From assembly GCA_029641185.1 (NCBI GenBank), contig JAPWGK010000002.1:1860001-1924000 (forward strand): a stretch of 64,000 nt of DNA, given 5' to 3'. Made by a program: the position numbers and the translations under genes. The notes beneath the pieces were generated by a model. That model saw only the letters and a list, made by a program, of their open reading frames with translations. It did no database searches and was not told where the DNA came from. Source of the DNA: Pseudofabraea citricarpa (taxonomy: Eukaryota > Ascomycota > Leotiomycetes > Helotiales > Dermateaceae). Positions 13,231 to 25,393 of this stretch are shown in pieces. The stretch's first letter is position 1, and each line of letters starts with the position of its first letter.

Positions 13231-15058
13231 GGTGAAGATGGCACAGTTTTGTGTAGTTGTTATGAATGGGTATCACGACTCGTCGCACAGTATGTACTGC
13301 ACAGTGGTTGACGAAGTAACGGACGAGCCTAAGAGCGACGGATCAACGAGCGGACGTCCTCGATTCAATGGCGTTGAACATCGATGACGATGATGGACGA
13401 ATCTCGAACGCTGGACAGAGCGTACAGAGAACGGATGGAATTGAGGGGAGACGATCGCAGAGTGGAGTTGAGAGGATGTGCGATCCGGTGGATGAGGTGA
13501 TATGGACGAAGGTTAATTTACCTGGGGGGCGTGCTCAGGGACAGGACAGGGACAGGACAGGGTTTGGGTGGTTTGGGTGGTTTGGGTGGCAGGTCTTTTT
13601 GTCTTGGGGACCGGGTTTCTGGGCGGTGTCGTTGCTTGATTTGTTCACGCCCGCGCTTACTGTGCGGGCTTATTGTTTATTTGTATCTGTCTAGCACAAC
13701 ACAAACACAAACACGAGCATGAGATTGTAGAATACAATGTCCTTCTTTGGCCGTGAATACTCTTTTCATTAAGAATTTGCACACAATTATCAACTTCAAA
13801 AGACGATTGAACCGGATATGATCAGATTATTGATACAGCCCTTACAGCCCTTACAGGCCACAGAAATATCACCCAGAGGAAAAGAGTATAGCAGGGGCAA
13901 AAAGTGGAAATCCAATCTCCCGCCTCCCCAGGACAAAAGTCTAGATAAGGATGCCACTGCCACTGCCACTCTTCCGAAGATTCCAAGCACAAAGATCAAT
14001 GCTTCCCTTCCAGAGGCTCTCGTCGCTTTCTTTTCTGATGTCTCAAGTACGGTACGCGAGGCCAAGAGATATTCAAGATTCACGAAGCATTCCAAGGCCA
14101 ACTCAAGCTTTGCAGTCAAGAGCTTGGAAGCTCCCACCATTCACGGACCAAGCCTTGAGCTCCGACCAAACACCGATAGACACGAGCAACAAACGACGTC
14201 ACCGTCAGCTGGTTTCGAAACGGAACATAGGACGGGAAAACGAAAGCCCAGTCAGTGGAAAGAGAACGGATGCACACGAAACAGGAACCTACACGAGATG
14301 GCCTCAGAATCATCCGAATTCAAAGTTTGGTCCCGCTGACATCTGGTGGGGAACCCCTTTACCCCCCCTTTTTTCCCACAAGGTAGTTGGTGGCCTGAGG
14401 ACATGAACGCCATCCACATCACGTGGGAGCCATCTCACCTAAAGCCTTCCAGGTTCCTCAGGAGCACCAACATTTGATGCTCGTACCTCGATGGCCTAAA
14501 TACTGGTGATGGTATACGGTACAGAGAAAAGCATGCTAAAACACTCTGCACTTCGACATATTTCATTGTCACGTGCACCAAGGGAAAATCCTCATGTTTC
14601 TTCTATCACAACGCTAGTAAAGTTCTCAGATCCCCAAAATTGGGGTGGATGTACATTGCATATGCAAGTACCCGTGCTGGATCTTCTTAAAACTGAACTC
14701 CTCCCAGCTTCTAATATCGATCAACACGTAGGGCTGTTGGGGATCAAGTCGATCTCCAAAGGACCTAATCTCCTTTGGCCAATACAAATACAGTCTCGAA
14801 CATGCTGTCAATACATCCAAAGCCAAACCACAGCTTATACAACTTTCACTCCCACAAATACTTGTTTCATAGGTAAGTAGATATTGCTTTTATTTTGTTT
14901 TATCAGACAAGGTGACTCCTCTAATTCATTACTGTTCGAGTCCCATATTTATGCCTACTAGCCTAGCCAGCCAGTTACAATCGATGCTCCATTCCGAGTA
15001 ATGCAAGTATTCCATAACTAACCCCCAGCCGTTGTACCATTATGAGATTATCACTAAT
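13231..15058. other. Intergenic/promoter region of the GH76 gene
   Basis: 1.8 kb between two minus-strand genes. It holds a G-rich minisatellite at 13537-13589. A 173-codon open frame (13818-14339) overlaps others and has no family features, so I do not call it. Confidence 0.6.
13537..13589. repeat. G-rich minisatellite (GGACA then GGTTTGGGT units)
   Basis: Four GGACA-type units followed by three tandem GGTTTGGGT units on the + strand, about 310 bp upstream of the GH76 start. The G-runs could form a quadruplex (inference). Confidence 0.8.
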
Positions 15059-16590
15059 TTACAAAGCCATCATCATGGCCAACAAAGCACCAGCAACTCC
15101 TCCGACGGCAGATCCAGTAATGGCAGATCCAGCATTGGCGCTGATGGGTGCAGTGGAGCTAGCAGTTCCAGAAGCACTCGATGGGCTGATGGAGGTAGCA
15201 GTGAAGGTACCGTTGCTGCTGCCAGATCCAGATCCAGATCCTGATGATCCACCAGATGTGCCAGTGGCACCGGCAGAGACAGTGGAGAGGGTGGCAGATG
15301 AGAGAGCTGCACCGCCGTTGCCAGATCCTTGAGATGGAGAGAGACCACCTCCGGATGAGACGAGATCAGTTGCAGCGCTTGAGGCAGAAGCCAATACAGA
15401 CGAAGCAGCAGTTCCGGTAGCAGAGGAAACAGCGCTGGAGCTAGTTGCGGAAGTGGTGTTGGAGCAAGAGAGGTCGAAGAGAGGCTCTCCAGTTACGGGG
15501 TATCCGATGATGCCGAAGCTTGGGTTGGGGGTAACTGGGGCAGCATCGAGAAGGGTGTACCACCAAGTGTTGATGTTGTCGAAGGCGAAACCGCATCCAA
15601 CCTCGTCCCAGTATGTCTTAGCGTTCTCAACGGAAGGAACTCCAGAGCCAGCGGTCTTTCCACTAACAGGCCATCCGGTCTCGGTGATCCAAACAGGCTT
15701 TCCGGTGGCAGCTTGAGTAGCCTCGTATGCCTCGAGGAACAAGGCCTTGCCGTTTTCAATTCCGTTGGCTTGAGTATCCTGGAAGTATGGGTAGGCGTCG
15801 AATCCGATCCAATCACAAGCTTCAATAACAGCACTGTTGGAACCGTTGACCCAGGCAGTCCAAGTATCGACGTGGCCGATGGAAACATCACTCAAACCAG
15901 TACCGGCAATAGCAGCGCGGACCTCAGAGATGTAGCCGGCGATGACAGCGGGGCCAGCACCGATTCCAGCCTTTGCTTGTTGACCAGTCTCGGAATCACG
16001 GTAGAGATCCTCACTGCCAACGGAGAGACCAACAACACGGCTGGTGAACTCGGTACCATATTGCTCAATAGCTTGCTTGAGAGCAGCAATTTCGGTTTGA
16101 ACACCCGCCTCACCACCCGAGGTCCAGATACCAAGTAGGAGAGAGGTATCTTGAGCGATGGCGGCTGGAATAGCTGAGATTGGTCCACCTCCAGATTGCT
16201 GTGGATTTCATTGTCAGCTTACAGATCGTACGACAAATAGGACTGATAGAGAGACAATGTGTGACAGTGCCCCACCATGTTGTACCATGACCAGATCTGC
16301 GGTGATCGAGACTGCCTGCACATCTCATGGTTGTCGACTTTTGGAACATGCGACAGATCTTGATGGCAATGAAGGGATGAAAGAGAATTACTTACGACGG
16401 TGGTGTACAGTCTAGCACTGGTGAAGTCGTCGACGCCAACTAATTCCTTTGCAGCCTTGAATTCGGCTTCAAAATCGGCCTGTAGCTTGACGGCACCAGA
16501 AGTATCGGTGGCACCATAGTTGAAGCCCTTCAGAGCAGCAGAGGCAGAAGAAATGTAACCCGCAAGGGCCAAAACATTTGAAGAACGCAT
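15059..16590 (-). CDS. GH17 endo-beta-1,3-glucanase, GPI-anchored (EglC-like)
   Basis: Cell-wall beta-1,3-glucan hydrolase or transglycosylase (family knowledge). Two exons: complement of 15059-16198 and 16396-16590, giving 444 residues, with a 197-nt intron that joins in phase 0. Signal peptide [18 protein letters not shown], then [10 protein letters not shown]. The likely acid/base is Glu128 in VGSED and the nucleophile is Glu238 in WITETGWP, the two conserved GH17 glutamates. From about residue 290 to the end the protein is a Ser/Thr/Ala/Gly linker with a short Ser-Gly run, ending in a hydrophobic tail ([14 protein letters not shown]) that fits a GPI signal. The length matches fungal EglC proteins. 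Confidence 0.94.
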
Positions 16591-18423
16591 GGTTTGAGCA
16601 AAAAAAGGTGAACGAGTGTGAGTAGTTTGAAGGAGAAGAGGTTTGAGAGAAAGAGGTGAAAGAGTGTGAAGGAGGGAGGAGGTGGAGAGTCGTGAGTTGT
16701 CGGTGTTGACGTGGGTGTGATGGTATAAGAGGAGGAAGGAGTTGGGGCGGAATCTGGAAGAAGTTATTTATGGCAGGCGACATGGGCGCAGTAGTTGGGG
16801 GACTTGGGCAGCCCCGAAATTGTGGGTGGGTCGGTAGCGACCCATGGTCACATCATTCTTCGCTGAAATACAGTACAGTCCATTTCATGGTATTATGTTA
16901 CTGTCTGGTCACAACCATGTGATTTGTCTGTGTCTGTGTCTGTGTCTGTGTCCTGCTTCAGTAACCAAACCATCCATCAGCCAGCCTGAAAAAATGTTGA
17001 TGGGAGAAGAATTAATGCTGTCGGGGCACGCCGGCTGCTACTGTACTACAACGGTCGCTAATCGAGAGTTTGAAAATAGAATCACGAAGCCTCCCAAGTA
17101 TTGGAAGATTCGGATTGACTTTCCTGCAGGTACTCACTTTAATTTGAGGTTGGCCGTCCGTAAGTCTCGTCCACCGGCTCGTTTATGATATAACCAAGAC
17201 CCAAGACCCAAGCCCTCACAAACCGGTTCTGGAGTAGATATTATTATTGTGAGGACTAGAGTAAGCAACAACAACAAATCTCGCGGACTGTCTCGGACAA
17301 GGAAGGACCCACTCGCATTTCCACCACGCCCAGAATAAGCTTTGGGTGGATAGAAAAAGCAGGCACGGTGGGCACGCAACAGTCTCGGACCTGGAGCCGT
17401 CGTCATGGGTGGCTTGACACTGGCTGAAGACTGGCTGCAGACTGGCTGAATCGGGCAAGACTTGTGATCCACCACGACCTTAGCCGCTGTAGTACCTGCA
17501 TGACGAGGAGAAAGTGAGAAAGAGAGAAAGAAAGACCAAGAACACAAGCACACCATCAGACTCCTACACACCATTCATTCATTCATCCACCCATCAACTC
17601 ATCAACTCACCTGCAGTTGCCTCCTTTCTCGGTTATTCCACTGCGGCAAATACCATGTCCTCGCTTGGTACAACACGGTACATACCTCCTCTACGGCGAA
17701 ATAGAGGTTAAAGAGGTTCTAGCATGTTCTGGGGTGGTTCTAGGGTAGTCAGCCTATCAAACGTTAGTGTTTCTTCGCCGCTTTTATTTGCCTCGTAGAT
17801 ATCCAAGGCTATGATTAATATAAGAGGAGGCTATACCTAGTTCTCGGTAAACTTAATCAAAGCGGCACGACTAAGAACTAGGGTATATTTAACCTCTATT
17901 TGGCCTGCTACGAGGTATGTCATCCCATCACCGACCGGTCTCAGACAGTCCGTGTTGGGGACTCATCCGTTCATATCCTTGGTCAGATACGAACATCCCC
18001 CAGCCTGGAGATCGAGACGGGAGCCTTGGCGGGCGAATGAGTGGGACGCAGGTGTGCAGTGGGCATTCCAAGAATCCAAGAATCCAACTTGGGTGGCGAT
18101 CACAGGGGTCAGGCACTGCCAGAAAAACCCCTTTCTCCGTGCATCGTGTGCCGAGACCACGTTCTGTGCTGTTATTCGTTTGCTGTGACTAACACTTTTG
18201 CATGCTTTCAGCCAGAACAAGAGCCACTGATCCTTATGATTGCCAGCTCACATGAGTTCTTGTTTGTTTGTTTGTTAATAAATCAATATTGTGAGCTGGC
18301 TTAGTTAATAGCTATCCTGGCAGTGATGGCCGTATCGACACAATGTAACCCGACTTCCCCGTCTTATTATTACTATTTTGAGAGTTGACGAAAAGAAATC
18401 TCCCTTCATCTGCTGGCCATTCC
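16591..18423. other. Intergenic/promoter region of the GH17 gene
   Basis: Pyrimidine-rich on the minus-strand leader side (about 16600-16750). A TCTGTG repeat lies at 16926-16952, and more AT-rich sequence at 17740-17900 and 18250-18300. No supported gene. Confidence 0.6.
16926..16952. repeat. TCTGTG microsatellite
   Basis: About four tandem hexamers roughly 340 bp upstream of the GH17 start. Confidence 0.8.
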
Positions 18424-19923
18424 TCAAAGAACTGCTAGCGCATTAGGAGGTGATGCAATCCCAGAGACAACGTTGAGATTCTGCAACGTCAGGAAGAAGG
18501 TCGAACGACCAAGCTGGTGTAACGTCTCCGCAAGCACCTCGACGTCCAGAAACTCGACGATACTTTGACCCCAACCTAAGAATCGACGTTAGCAGACATC
18601 CAGGACCCGCCGGCATTTCACAAACCTCCGATAAAGACTTGGTGCAAAGACCGAGGTGTGCCATCTATCGTCTTATTAAAAGGCAGGCTCTCAAATGCTG
18701 GATTATCCGCCCCGACGAGTGCAAGCTTCTTCTCCCACAACCATTCGAGACTTTCGTCACTCGCCAGCATCCCGATCGACTCTAACCCGTCTTGCCAGGG
18801 CAGGATGGCTCGTTCATGGTCGGAGAGACTGTTATATGCCTTGCCCCATCCAGTCCGAATTAGCAAAATATCTCCAGGCCTTGACCATTCGGTTGCTAGG
18901 CCTTGCCAGGCTGCAACTTCATCGAGCTCTCCTACAGTAATACCGCGGCCCTAAATCCAGTCAGCTTCCACTCCACGGATGTTAGTAGCATCGACATACA
19001 GCGAAGGCCGAGTATGACAGGTTTTGGTTTTCTGCCCATCCCGCCCAATCAAGAAGAATACCTCGACCAGCGATACCTTTTTGCGCCGCCTGCTGGATTC
19101 CGAGGACAGTGCTTGGTGCTGGCCCGACGACTTCATCGAAATCCTGCGATGATCAGCTTCTGACCCAGACTCGGAGACTTGCGTTCGACTCGACATTTCA
19201 TTCCCGGCGTCCAATGCTCACCTGAATTAGATCATTGTACCATCTCGTCATGTTAGCCTGGTAAAAACATCGTGGGAAATCGCCTCACTCACTGGTAGGT
19301 CGTTACGTTTGAGTCTATAGAGTAGGGACTAGAATTGTCTCAGCCTGGACAGCTTCCAGCGGACACCAACAGAGCTCACAAGTGCCGAAGGCCATCAAAT
19401 TGTGTGCTGACTTGGGTGTTCACAGTTATGACATCGTCAATATAACCATCTCCTGGCTGAAACAAATGAACTGTTGGCTTGCGAGCGGTATTGATTGCAG
19501 TGACGAACTGTTCCAGCCCAAGGCTATGAGAAAATGAGCGACTTTCTCGAGAAGGAAAAGAACAGAATACTTGAGATTTATCGCCTTGCCAACTTGGATC
19601 TCTGCTGCGGCCGCTTGGATCGTCTCGGGTGTGATGTGATTCAAGGCTCCTTCAACATCATCGGCACCCTATCGTTTTCAGCATACTCATTTTCATGTAG
19701 GTTTCTTGGGGTTTACCCAAACACCCCAGGCTGCCTTTGTTGGATATGAGGGATGGAGAGGTAATTGACTGTACGATGGCCAATTGGCATACAGGTCGCT
19801 GACGTGAAAGTTCCTTGAAACCAAGAGTTTGGAATTTCTCGGCTTTTCGTTCGAATGAGGATGAGCAGAGGCAAGGCTTTGCAGGATAGAGACAGCGCTT
19901 AGGAGAACCAGCATTGAAGCCAT
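18424..19923 (-). CDS. Secreted cyclase-family (kynurenine-formamidase-like) metal hydrolase
   Basis: Members of the cyclase family hydrolyse cyclic or linear amides and esters with a bound metal; the substrate here is unknown. My model has eight exons: complement of 18424-18575, 18626-18950, 19000-19143, 19222-19257, 19293-19314, 19380-19523, 19571-19668 and 19717-19923. All are in phase, giving 375 residues. Seen: signal peptide MASMLVLLSAVSILQSLASA; TQFDGLRH, the fungal form of the metal-binding stretch; GIAGRGILLDW; GDILLIRTGWG; and ALVGADNPAFESLP. Two exons are very short (22 and 36 nt), and the intron between them (19258-19292) is only 35 nt, below the usual fungal size. That part may be modelled wrongly, or the allele may be damaged. 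It diverges from a Dal5-type permease. Confidence 0.78.
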
Positions 19924-21276
19924 GTTGACGGATTCGGCCGGAGATACCTATGCACAAGAGGGTGAGGGTCTAACAAGCTGGTTTTATACAGATCTCAAAT
20001 CCATCTGCAATGGAAAAGCTTTCACCCACGAGCTAGAGCATCGAGAACAGGTGCCTTGAGGTCATTATCCCATCTTTGGATTCTCCGATTGAGGGGAGCT
20101 CATCCTTGAGTTTGCGGGGCAGATGTGGAGAAATGGCTGACCCCTCGAAGTGCCTGTCCTCGAGATATTAGTGGAACAGCGGATTTTCTTTTACTGGATA
20201 AATGCTTTGCCGCCTTGGATTGTTCAACTACTCCAAGCTGCGGGGTACATAAAGCTGGCTAACCCGGATCAGCTCGGTCGCGAGATGCATCGTGGTATCT
20301 GAACTTGATCCCAATTGCACGAGAGAAGGGAGAGGTTTAAAGATCGCAGAACTTCACAACATCACTTCCATATTTTCTACCCGCGAGTGCTTGGTTGAAA
20401 GGTTTCACGTGATACAATATGATTTCTATCACTGCAAGTGCTTCCACCCACCACCTCACCTATATATCTTAGCGCTACGGTCCGATCTATTTTCGAAAGC
20501 ATCAATCTCGAGGTCTTCCATTGTGTCTCTGCGGATCCAAGGGTGGAACGTGGCTTACCACGCGTTCATTCCCAGGATTGTGGATTGATTACATGCCCGT
20601 CCCAAGTGTGGAATTTCGATAGCTGAGACATCTCTTTTTCTCCATATTTGCTCATTTCGTATCTCTAACTTGTTACACAATCAGAGATTGTACCTGAACC
20701 TAATGATCGTAAGGCGACCAATCCCATCATCTTGAAAGCGGAGGGCAGGAACTGAGTTTGGTTAGTCTCCATGGCTTATCATCTACTAAGTGCTTGCAAG
20801 GTACCTCAACCTCAAGTATCTCCAGCTCGGGATTGTAAGTGTGACGATCACTGTTATCTCGGGGTTTTCTTAAAGCATCCTCTTTTTGAAATATATGCTC
20901 TTCCTCTCCCAAGGTTGCCTAAGCTGGATAATATTTCGGCAAGAACTCCACGACCATCGGCAGTAGATCCGATATCAAATGAGCTTTTCCCACTTTCATA
21001 CGTAGCCAAGCTACTATGACCCTTATTTCCAGGGATAAAAGCCATGCTTTTTCAAGAACTTGTGTTCTCTCTTATCTCGCATACGCTGATCTGCATGCTT
21101 ATCCACCAATTGCTGGTCGACGCACGCATGAAGCCGTATATCCCATTCTTGCAATAATAAGTCAAAAGTGGAAGATCTACTCTATATCATCAGATCAATT
21201 TTATTTCTCTCGTGCTTCAAGTTTTAAGCTCGCAGGATACCTAAACTTTTCTAAAAATTACATCAAAGTTTCTACC
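19924..21276. promoter_or_regulatory. Shared divergent promoter, cyclase and permease
   Basis: 1.35 kb between two start codons pointing away from each other. No coding content seen. The permease side is AT-rich just before its ATG (about 21160-21260). Confidence 0.55.
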
Positions 21277-23025
21277 ATGGAGGCGGAGAAAAAGACGCAG
21301 CTGTCACATGACAATGCTGACCCAGAAGTAGCTGCTGATGAGACGACTCATAATGCAGCTGACATCTACATCGACCCGGAGCTGGAGAAGAGGGCGATGG
21401 CAAAATTCGATAGATACATCCTTCCACAATTCGCCATTCTCGTTCTTATAGCATATCTAGATCGATCAAACATAGGTGCATTTATCCTTCTCCCCGTCCG
21501 AAACAATCTAGGATTGACATGAATTAGGGAACGCCAGACTTTTTGGTTTGGAAGAAAGTCTTAACTTCACGGGAAATGACTTTGGTAATATCTCGACGCT
21601 TTTCTACGTCACTTACGTCGTATTCGAAACTCCATGGGTGATGGCCGTCAAGAGATGGGGAGCTAACACCGTTCTCGCCATTGCTTTCATCTGCTGGAGC
21701 GTGGTGACGATCGGAACTGGATTTATTAAGAATTACCACCAAGCAATAGCCATGCGACTACTACTTGGTCTGTTTGAGGCGGGACTATTCCCTTGCTTGA
21801 CTTTTGTTATTTCTACCATCTATGTCCGGGAATCCCAAGCAAAACGTGTGGCGGTTCTCTACGGAGCAAGTGCTCTATCAGGAGCTTTTGGTGGTTTAAT
21901 AGCTTATGGTATTCAGCTCATGGGTGACAGAAGAGGGCTCGAAGCTTGGCGATGGCTGTTTATCATCGAAGGGGTGATATCCGTCGTCATTTGTGGCGGT
22001 GCTTGGTTCTCACTTCCCAAAAATGCTGAGACTGCTTGGTTTCTGACCACCGAAGAGAAAGCCATGATGGTCATGAGGAAACAGAGAGACATCATCTATA
22101 AGGGCGATGATAGGTTTGACTGGAGCTATGCCAAAATGGCCCTCTCGGATTCCTTTATCTATATCTCAGCAGTCTGTCTCTTTTGCTCGTCGATCCCGTT
22201 GTTTGGATTTGGTACATTTCTCCCTACTATTATCAGGGGTCTTGGGTGAGTTTTCTGCTCTCTCTTATACAACAGTTTATTCCCTTCCCGGGATCATCTA
22301 GTGATATTAGCTACTTTCATATCTTATCACCACTGCCCAGCTGACGGCATCTAGATATACTTCTCTGCAAGCAAACTACCTCACAATACCTGTCTACATC
22401 TTCGCATGCATCTGTCTATTCAGTTTAACCTACCTCTCCGACCGGACTAAAAAGCGAGGTGTGGTCGCATTCTTTGCTCCGATTCCCGTGTTAATTGGAT
22501 ACGTACTGGTTGTCGCAACACCAAACGTCGGCGTCGGTTATTTTGCCATGTTCCTATGTGGAGGAGGTAAGCACCTCCCTGACTCCCAACCTCGACTTGA
22601 GAAGAGTACAGGAAGAAGATGCTAAACCTAAACCAAAGGAATATATGCATACAACTGTCTCCTCCTCACCTGGGTTTCCAACAATCTCAAACCAGATTAC
22701 AAGCGAAGCGTCGGGATTCCCCTCTTCGCCTCGCTTGCCAATATCTCCGGTTTGGTATCGAGCCAGATCTACCCAGCTACTGACGGGCCTAGGTAACTGC
22801 CCCGTGTCTCTCTTGTTGATATATCTGACATTTTGGAATGGATACAGGTATATCAAAGGAAATGCCATCAGTCTCGGTATGGAAACCGTTGCTTGCCTTG
22901 GTATCGTCGTAATCTACATGCTATTGAGGTTGAGAAATCAGAAGAAGACAGAGTTGATTGAACGAGGCGTGCTGGACAACGGGAAAAAAGGTGACCGTGG
23001 ATTGGATTTTGTTTATAATCTCTAA
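21277..23025 (+). CDS. MFS permease, Dal5/allantoate-type anion:cation symporter
   Basis: Proton-coupled uptake of a small organic anion, of the allantoate, nicotinate, pantothenate or tartrate type (family knowledge); substrate unknown. Five exons: 21277-21475, 21528-22245, 22355-22566, 22639-22792 and 22848-23025, in phase, giving 486 residues. The start is ATG at 21277 in context taccATGG. It has an acidic cytosolic N-terminus, then KFDRYILPQFAILVLIAYLDRSNIGNAR, split here as the first membrane span followed by the DRSNIGNAR signature rebuilt across intron 1. WVMAVKRWGAN and RLLLGLFEAGLFP are the usual MFS loops. The C-tail is short and basic/acidic. About 12 membrane spans are expected. 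It is paired head-to-head with the cyclase. Confidence 0.92.
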
Positions 23026-23380
23026 CGGTGAGGGTGTTGATTGTTTGAGCTGAGCCGGCAGTATCCAATTCATGCCTCTTTCCAGTCTTCGGAACATAGC
23101 TGCGTGCAGGTGAGTTTCGGAAGACACTCGTACCTCCCTCGAATGGTGTTCCAAGTCTTACCAATCATTGTGACTCGATTTAAAAGAGCCATCGGAAGGA
23201 ATCTGGAAGGTAGGGTCGGTGGAATTGCACGGTAAGCACCTTCCAGTACTACCACTACCGCTGCTACTTATCCAACTTGGACCCCTTCAAGCTTTTCTCC
23301 TTCAACACAAACTTCCATCACAAACCCCATAATATCAATCCAGCATCGTCGTACTCTTAAGACCTCTCTATTCTTTCATC
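23026..23380. other. Intergenic, promoter of the orphan gene
   Basis: Only 355 bp between the permease stop and the next ATG. Pyrimidine-rich leader at 23280-23375. No gene seen. Confidence 0.6.
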
Positions 23381-25393
23381 ATGACCAGCAATAAAGAAAT
23401 CGACACGGAGATCGATAAGCTCAAGATGCCATACATCACGGCCGACGTTGGAGACAACTGCAGGTGTATGGACGCACGTCACGGAGGGCCTTCCTTCGAA
23501 TGGAAATCCCAGGTTGAAGACACAACGCCTGCTAGATTGGAAAACTTCGAAAGGCGGCTCAATGTAGTGGAGTATATCCTCAATAGCAGCAACCAATTCC
23601 GCATCTGTGAATTCCACACACGAAAGATGACTGAATACCTATCTCTCAAGGAGTCAACGAGCGTGTTCGACCGCATGTGCAAGATTTTCTTCGTCAAGCA
23701 CAAGAGGCAAAGATGGCTCCGGAGCGCGATTGCAATTTCTTGGTTCGAACCGACGAGCGGGCTGAGGTCAGAAATCCGGACTTGGAACAAAATCTTGAAA
23801 GAATTGGCCCAGGATGGGGGCGACGCAATGGACGATCTGTATACGAATCGACAGTTCCACAAGTTTAGTGCGGATCCCCTTGGCAGCCCGATTCCCTTTC
23901 CTGAGCTCGAATACTGTGACTGGGTACGCAAGCAACGCTTAGAACATGCAGATGCCGGCACGGAATCTGATCATGACGATGAGAGACACGTCAAATCACG
24001 CAAGTTACACGAACTCAATGACACAGCCGTGGCAGATGCTACGAGGGAGGCCATGAGGCGTAGGAGTATCGAAAACGCCGAAAGAGCCGATGTGCAATGG
24101 AAATCTAACAAGAAGCTCATTGAGTCACTGGTCCGAACAGAACCATTGCTGGGGTGGTGGTTCGAGGATCCAGAGCTGTTCGCGAATATCGTCCACGAGT
24201 TCGGTATGTATGAACACCATACGAGGATTCTCGATAACCAGAGGAAGGACGGATACCTCTATCTCATGACCTTCTCCATCTGTCAGCAGCTCGCTCGCAT
24301 GGACCCTGCTCTGTACAAATTCGTGGCCAGCAACCGGAAAGATCACAATAAATGGCTCATCTCGTTTCCCGTCCCGGCCAAGAGTATCAAGCCAGGAGAT
24401 ACGCACTACCCGCCATACATTCTCGGACCAGCACTCTCTATAATCGAGGACAATGCCACACGCGCAACTGACCTCCGGTCCGATCTGTGGAATGATTGCA
24501 TCCTCGTAACCAACGAACGACCAGACAACTCGACGCGGTACTGCAGAGAATTCGTGCTGGGACGCAGCGGCTCGAACTTGTCCCCGGGCGAAGTGAAAGA
24601 CGAAATATGTGGGGACCCCAGAAGCACCGATACGTTTCTGCGACCAGCCCACGCAATCCGGAACCGGAAAACGTCGTGTTTGCAGCGGTGGGAGTCGTTT
24701 GTCGACGCTGAGTTATATCCAGAAGGCCTCGGGTTCGCGGGCACCGTCCGACTCAGTTCGCCCATAGTGCCGCTCTGGGACGGAACGCTGGCCGAGCAGG
24801 AAGAGATCAAGCCAGGACATCACTACACGTATCCCAACGTGCACCGAACTCTCAGCGTCAACTACCGCGGCATCGACGAAGACCACTGCGGTGTGGAAGG
24901 GACGAAATTAAGCGCCCTGGAGATCGCTGAGTGCCACTTGTATCAAGCGACCGAGTTCAACGAAAAGCAGCAGCTTTTCTATGACGGCAAGCCGGAGCCT
25001 CGCTTCACGAGCGAGCGCTTCCGCATCGCTACCCAGTTGATGGACCTCGGTCCCATCTCGAAGGCGCTCGTCGGGAGAAGCAGATGGGATGACGACCTCG
25101 TTAAGGAAGAGATGCTACTCTGCTGGGGGGTCCCTTGGGCCTTCCAGAAGTACTACGCGCAGTGGAAAGTCCGGGCCAAAGATGCTGCCCTGGTGGCGTA
25201 TCGCCATCTGAAAGAAAGGGAGAAGGAAGCGTACGGCGATAATTCGTACTTCAAGATTGTAGAGGGCTCCGCATGGGGCATCCCGCATGTCCCTGCCGAC
25301 CCGATAGACAAGGTTAGCACGCCCATTCAGAAGTACGCCACGTGTGATGAGAAGAAGGACAAATCTGTTCCTGCTGCTAGCGGTCGGGGTTGA
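23381..25393 (+). CDS. Hypothetical 670-residue protein, family not recognised
   Basis: Long intronless frame with regular codon use throughout and an ATG at 23381 in context tcATGA. I do not recognise a domain. No signal peptide or membrane segment is seen. The protein is charged, Trp/His/Tyr-rich and apparently globular. It has an acidic/basic central stretch near residues 190-235 (DHDDERHVKSRK), then LLGWWFEDPELFANIVHEFG, a region rich in His and aromatic residues near 480-500 (HHYTYPNVHRTLSVNYRG), and a helical C-terminal part (KVRAKDAALVAYRHLKEREK). It is more GC-rich than its flanks. Its length and clean frame make it a real gene. It could belong to a lineage-restricted fungal family. 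Confidence 0.8.
   Translation: MTSNKEIDTEIDKLKMPYITADVGDNCRCMDARHGGPSFEWKSQVEDTTPARLENFERRLNVVEYILNSSNQFRICEFHTRKMTEYLSLKESTSVFDRMCKIFFVKHKRQRWLRSAIAISWFEPTSGLRSEIRTWNKILKELAQDGGDAMDDLYTNRQFHKFSADPLGSPIPFPELEYCDWVRKQRLEHADAGTESDHDDERHVKSRKLHELNDTAVADATREAMRRRSIENAERADVQWKSNKKLIESLVRTEPLLGWWFEDPELFANIVHEFGMYEHHTRILDNQRKDGYLYLMTFSICQQLARMDPALYKFVASNRKDHNKWLISFPVPAKSIKPGDTHYPPYILGPALSIIEDNATRATDLRSDLWNDCILVTNERPDNSTRYCREFVLGRSGSNLSPGEVKDEICGDPRSTDTFLRPAHAIRNRKTSCLQRWESFVDAELYPEGLGFAGTVRLSSPIVPLWDGTLAEQEEIKPGHHYTYPNVHRTLSVNYRGIDEDHCGVEGTKLSALEIAECHLYQATEFNEKQQLFYDGKPEPRFTSERFRIATQLMDLGPISKALVGRSRWDDDLVKEEMLLCWGVPWAFQKYYAQWKVRAKDAALVAYRHLKEREKEAYGDNSYFKIVEGSAWGIPHVPADPIDKVSTPIQKYATCDEKKDKSVPAASGRG

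Noticed and set aside
13818..14339. 173-codon open frame on the plus strand
   Set aside because: Low-information composition, overlapped by open frames in other phases and on the other strand; no splice chain or family motif.
17740..17900. AT-richer stretch suspected as a transposon remnant
   Set aside because: Too short, no terminal repeats, no coding remnant on either strand.
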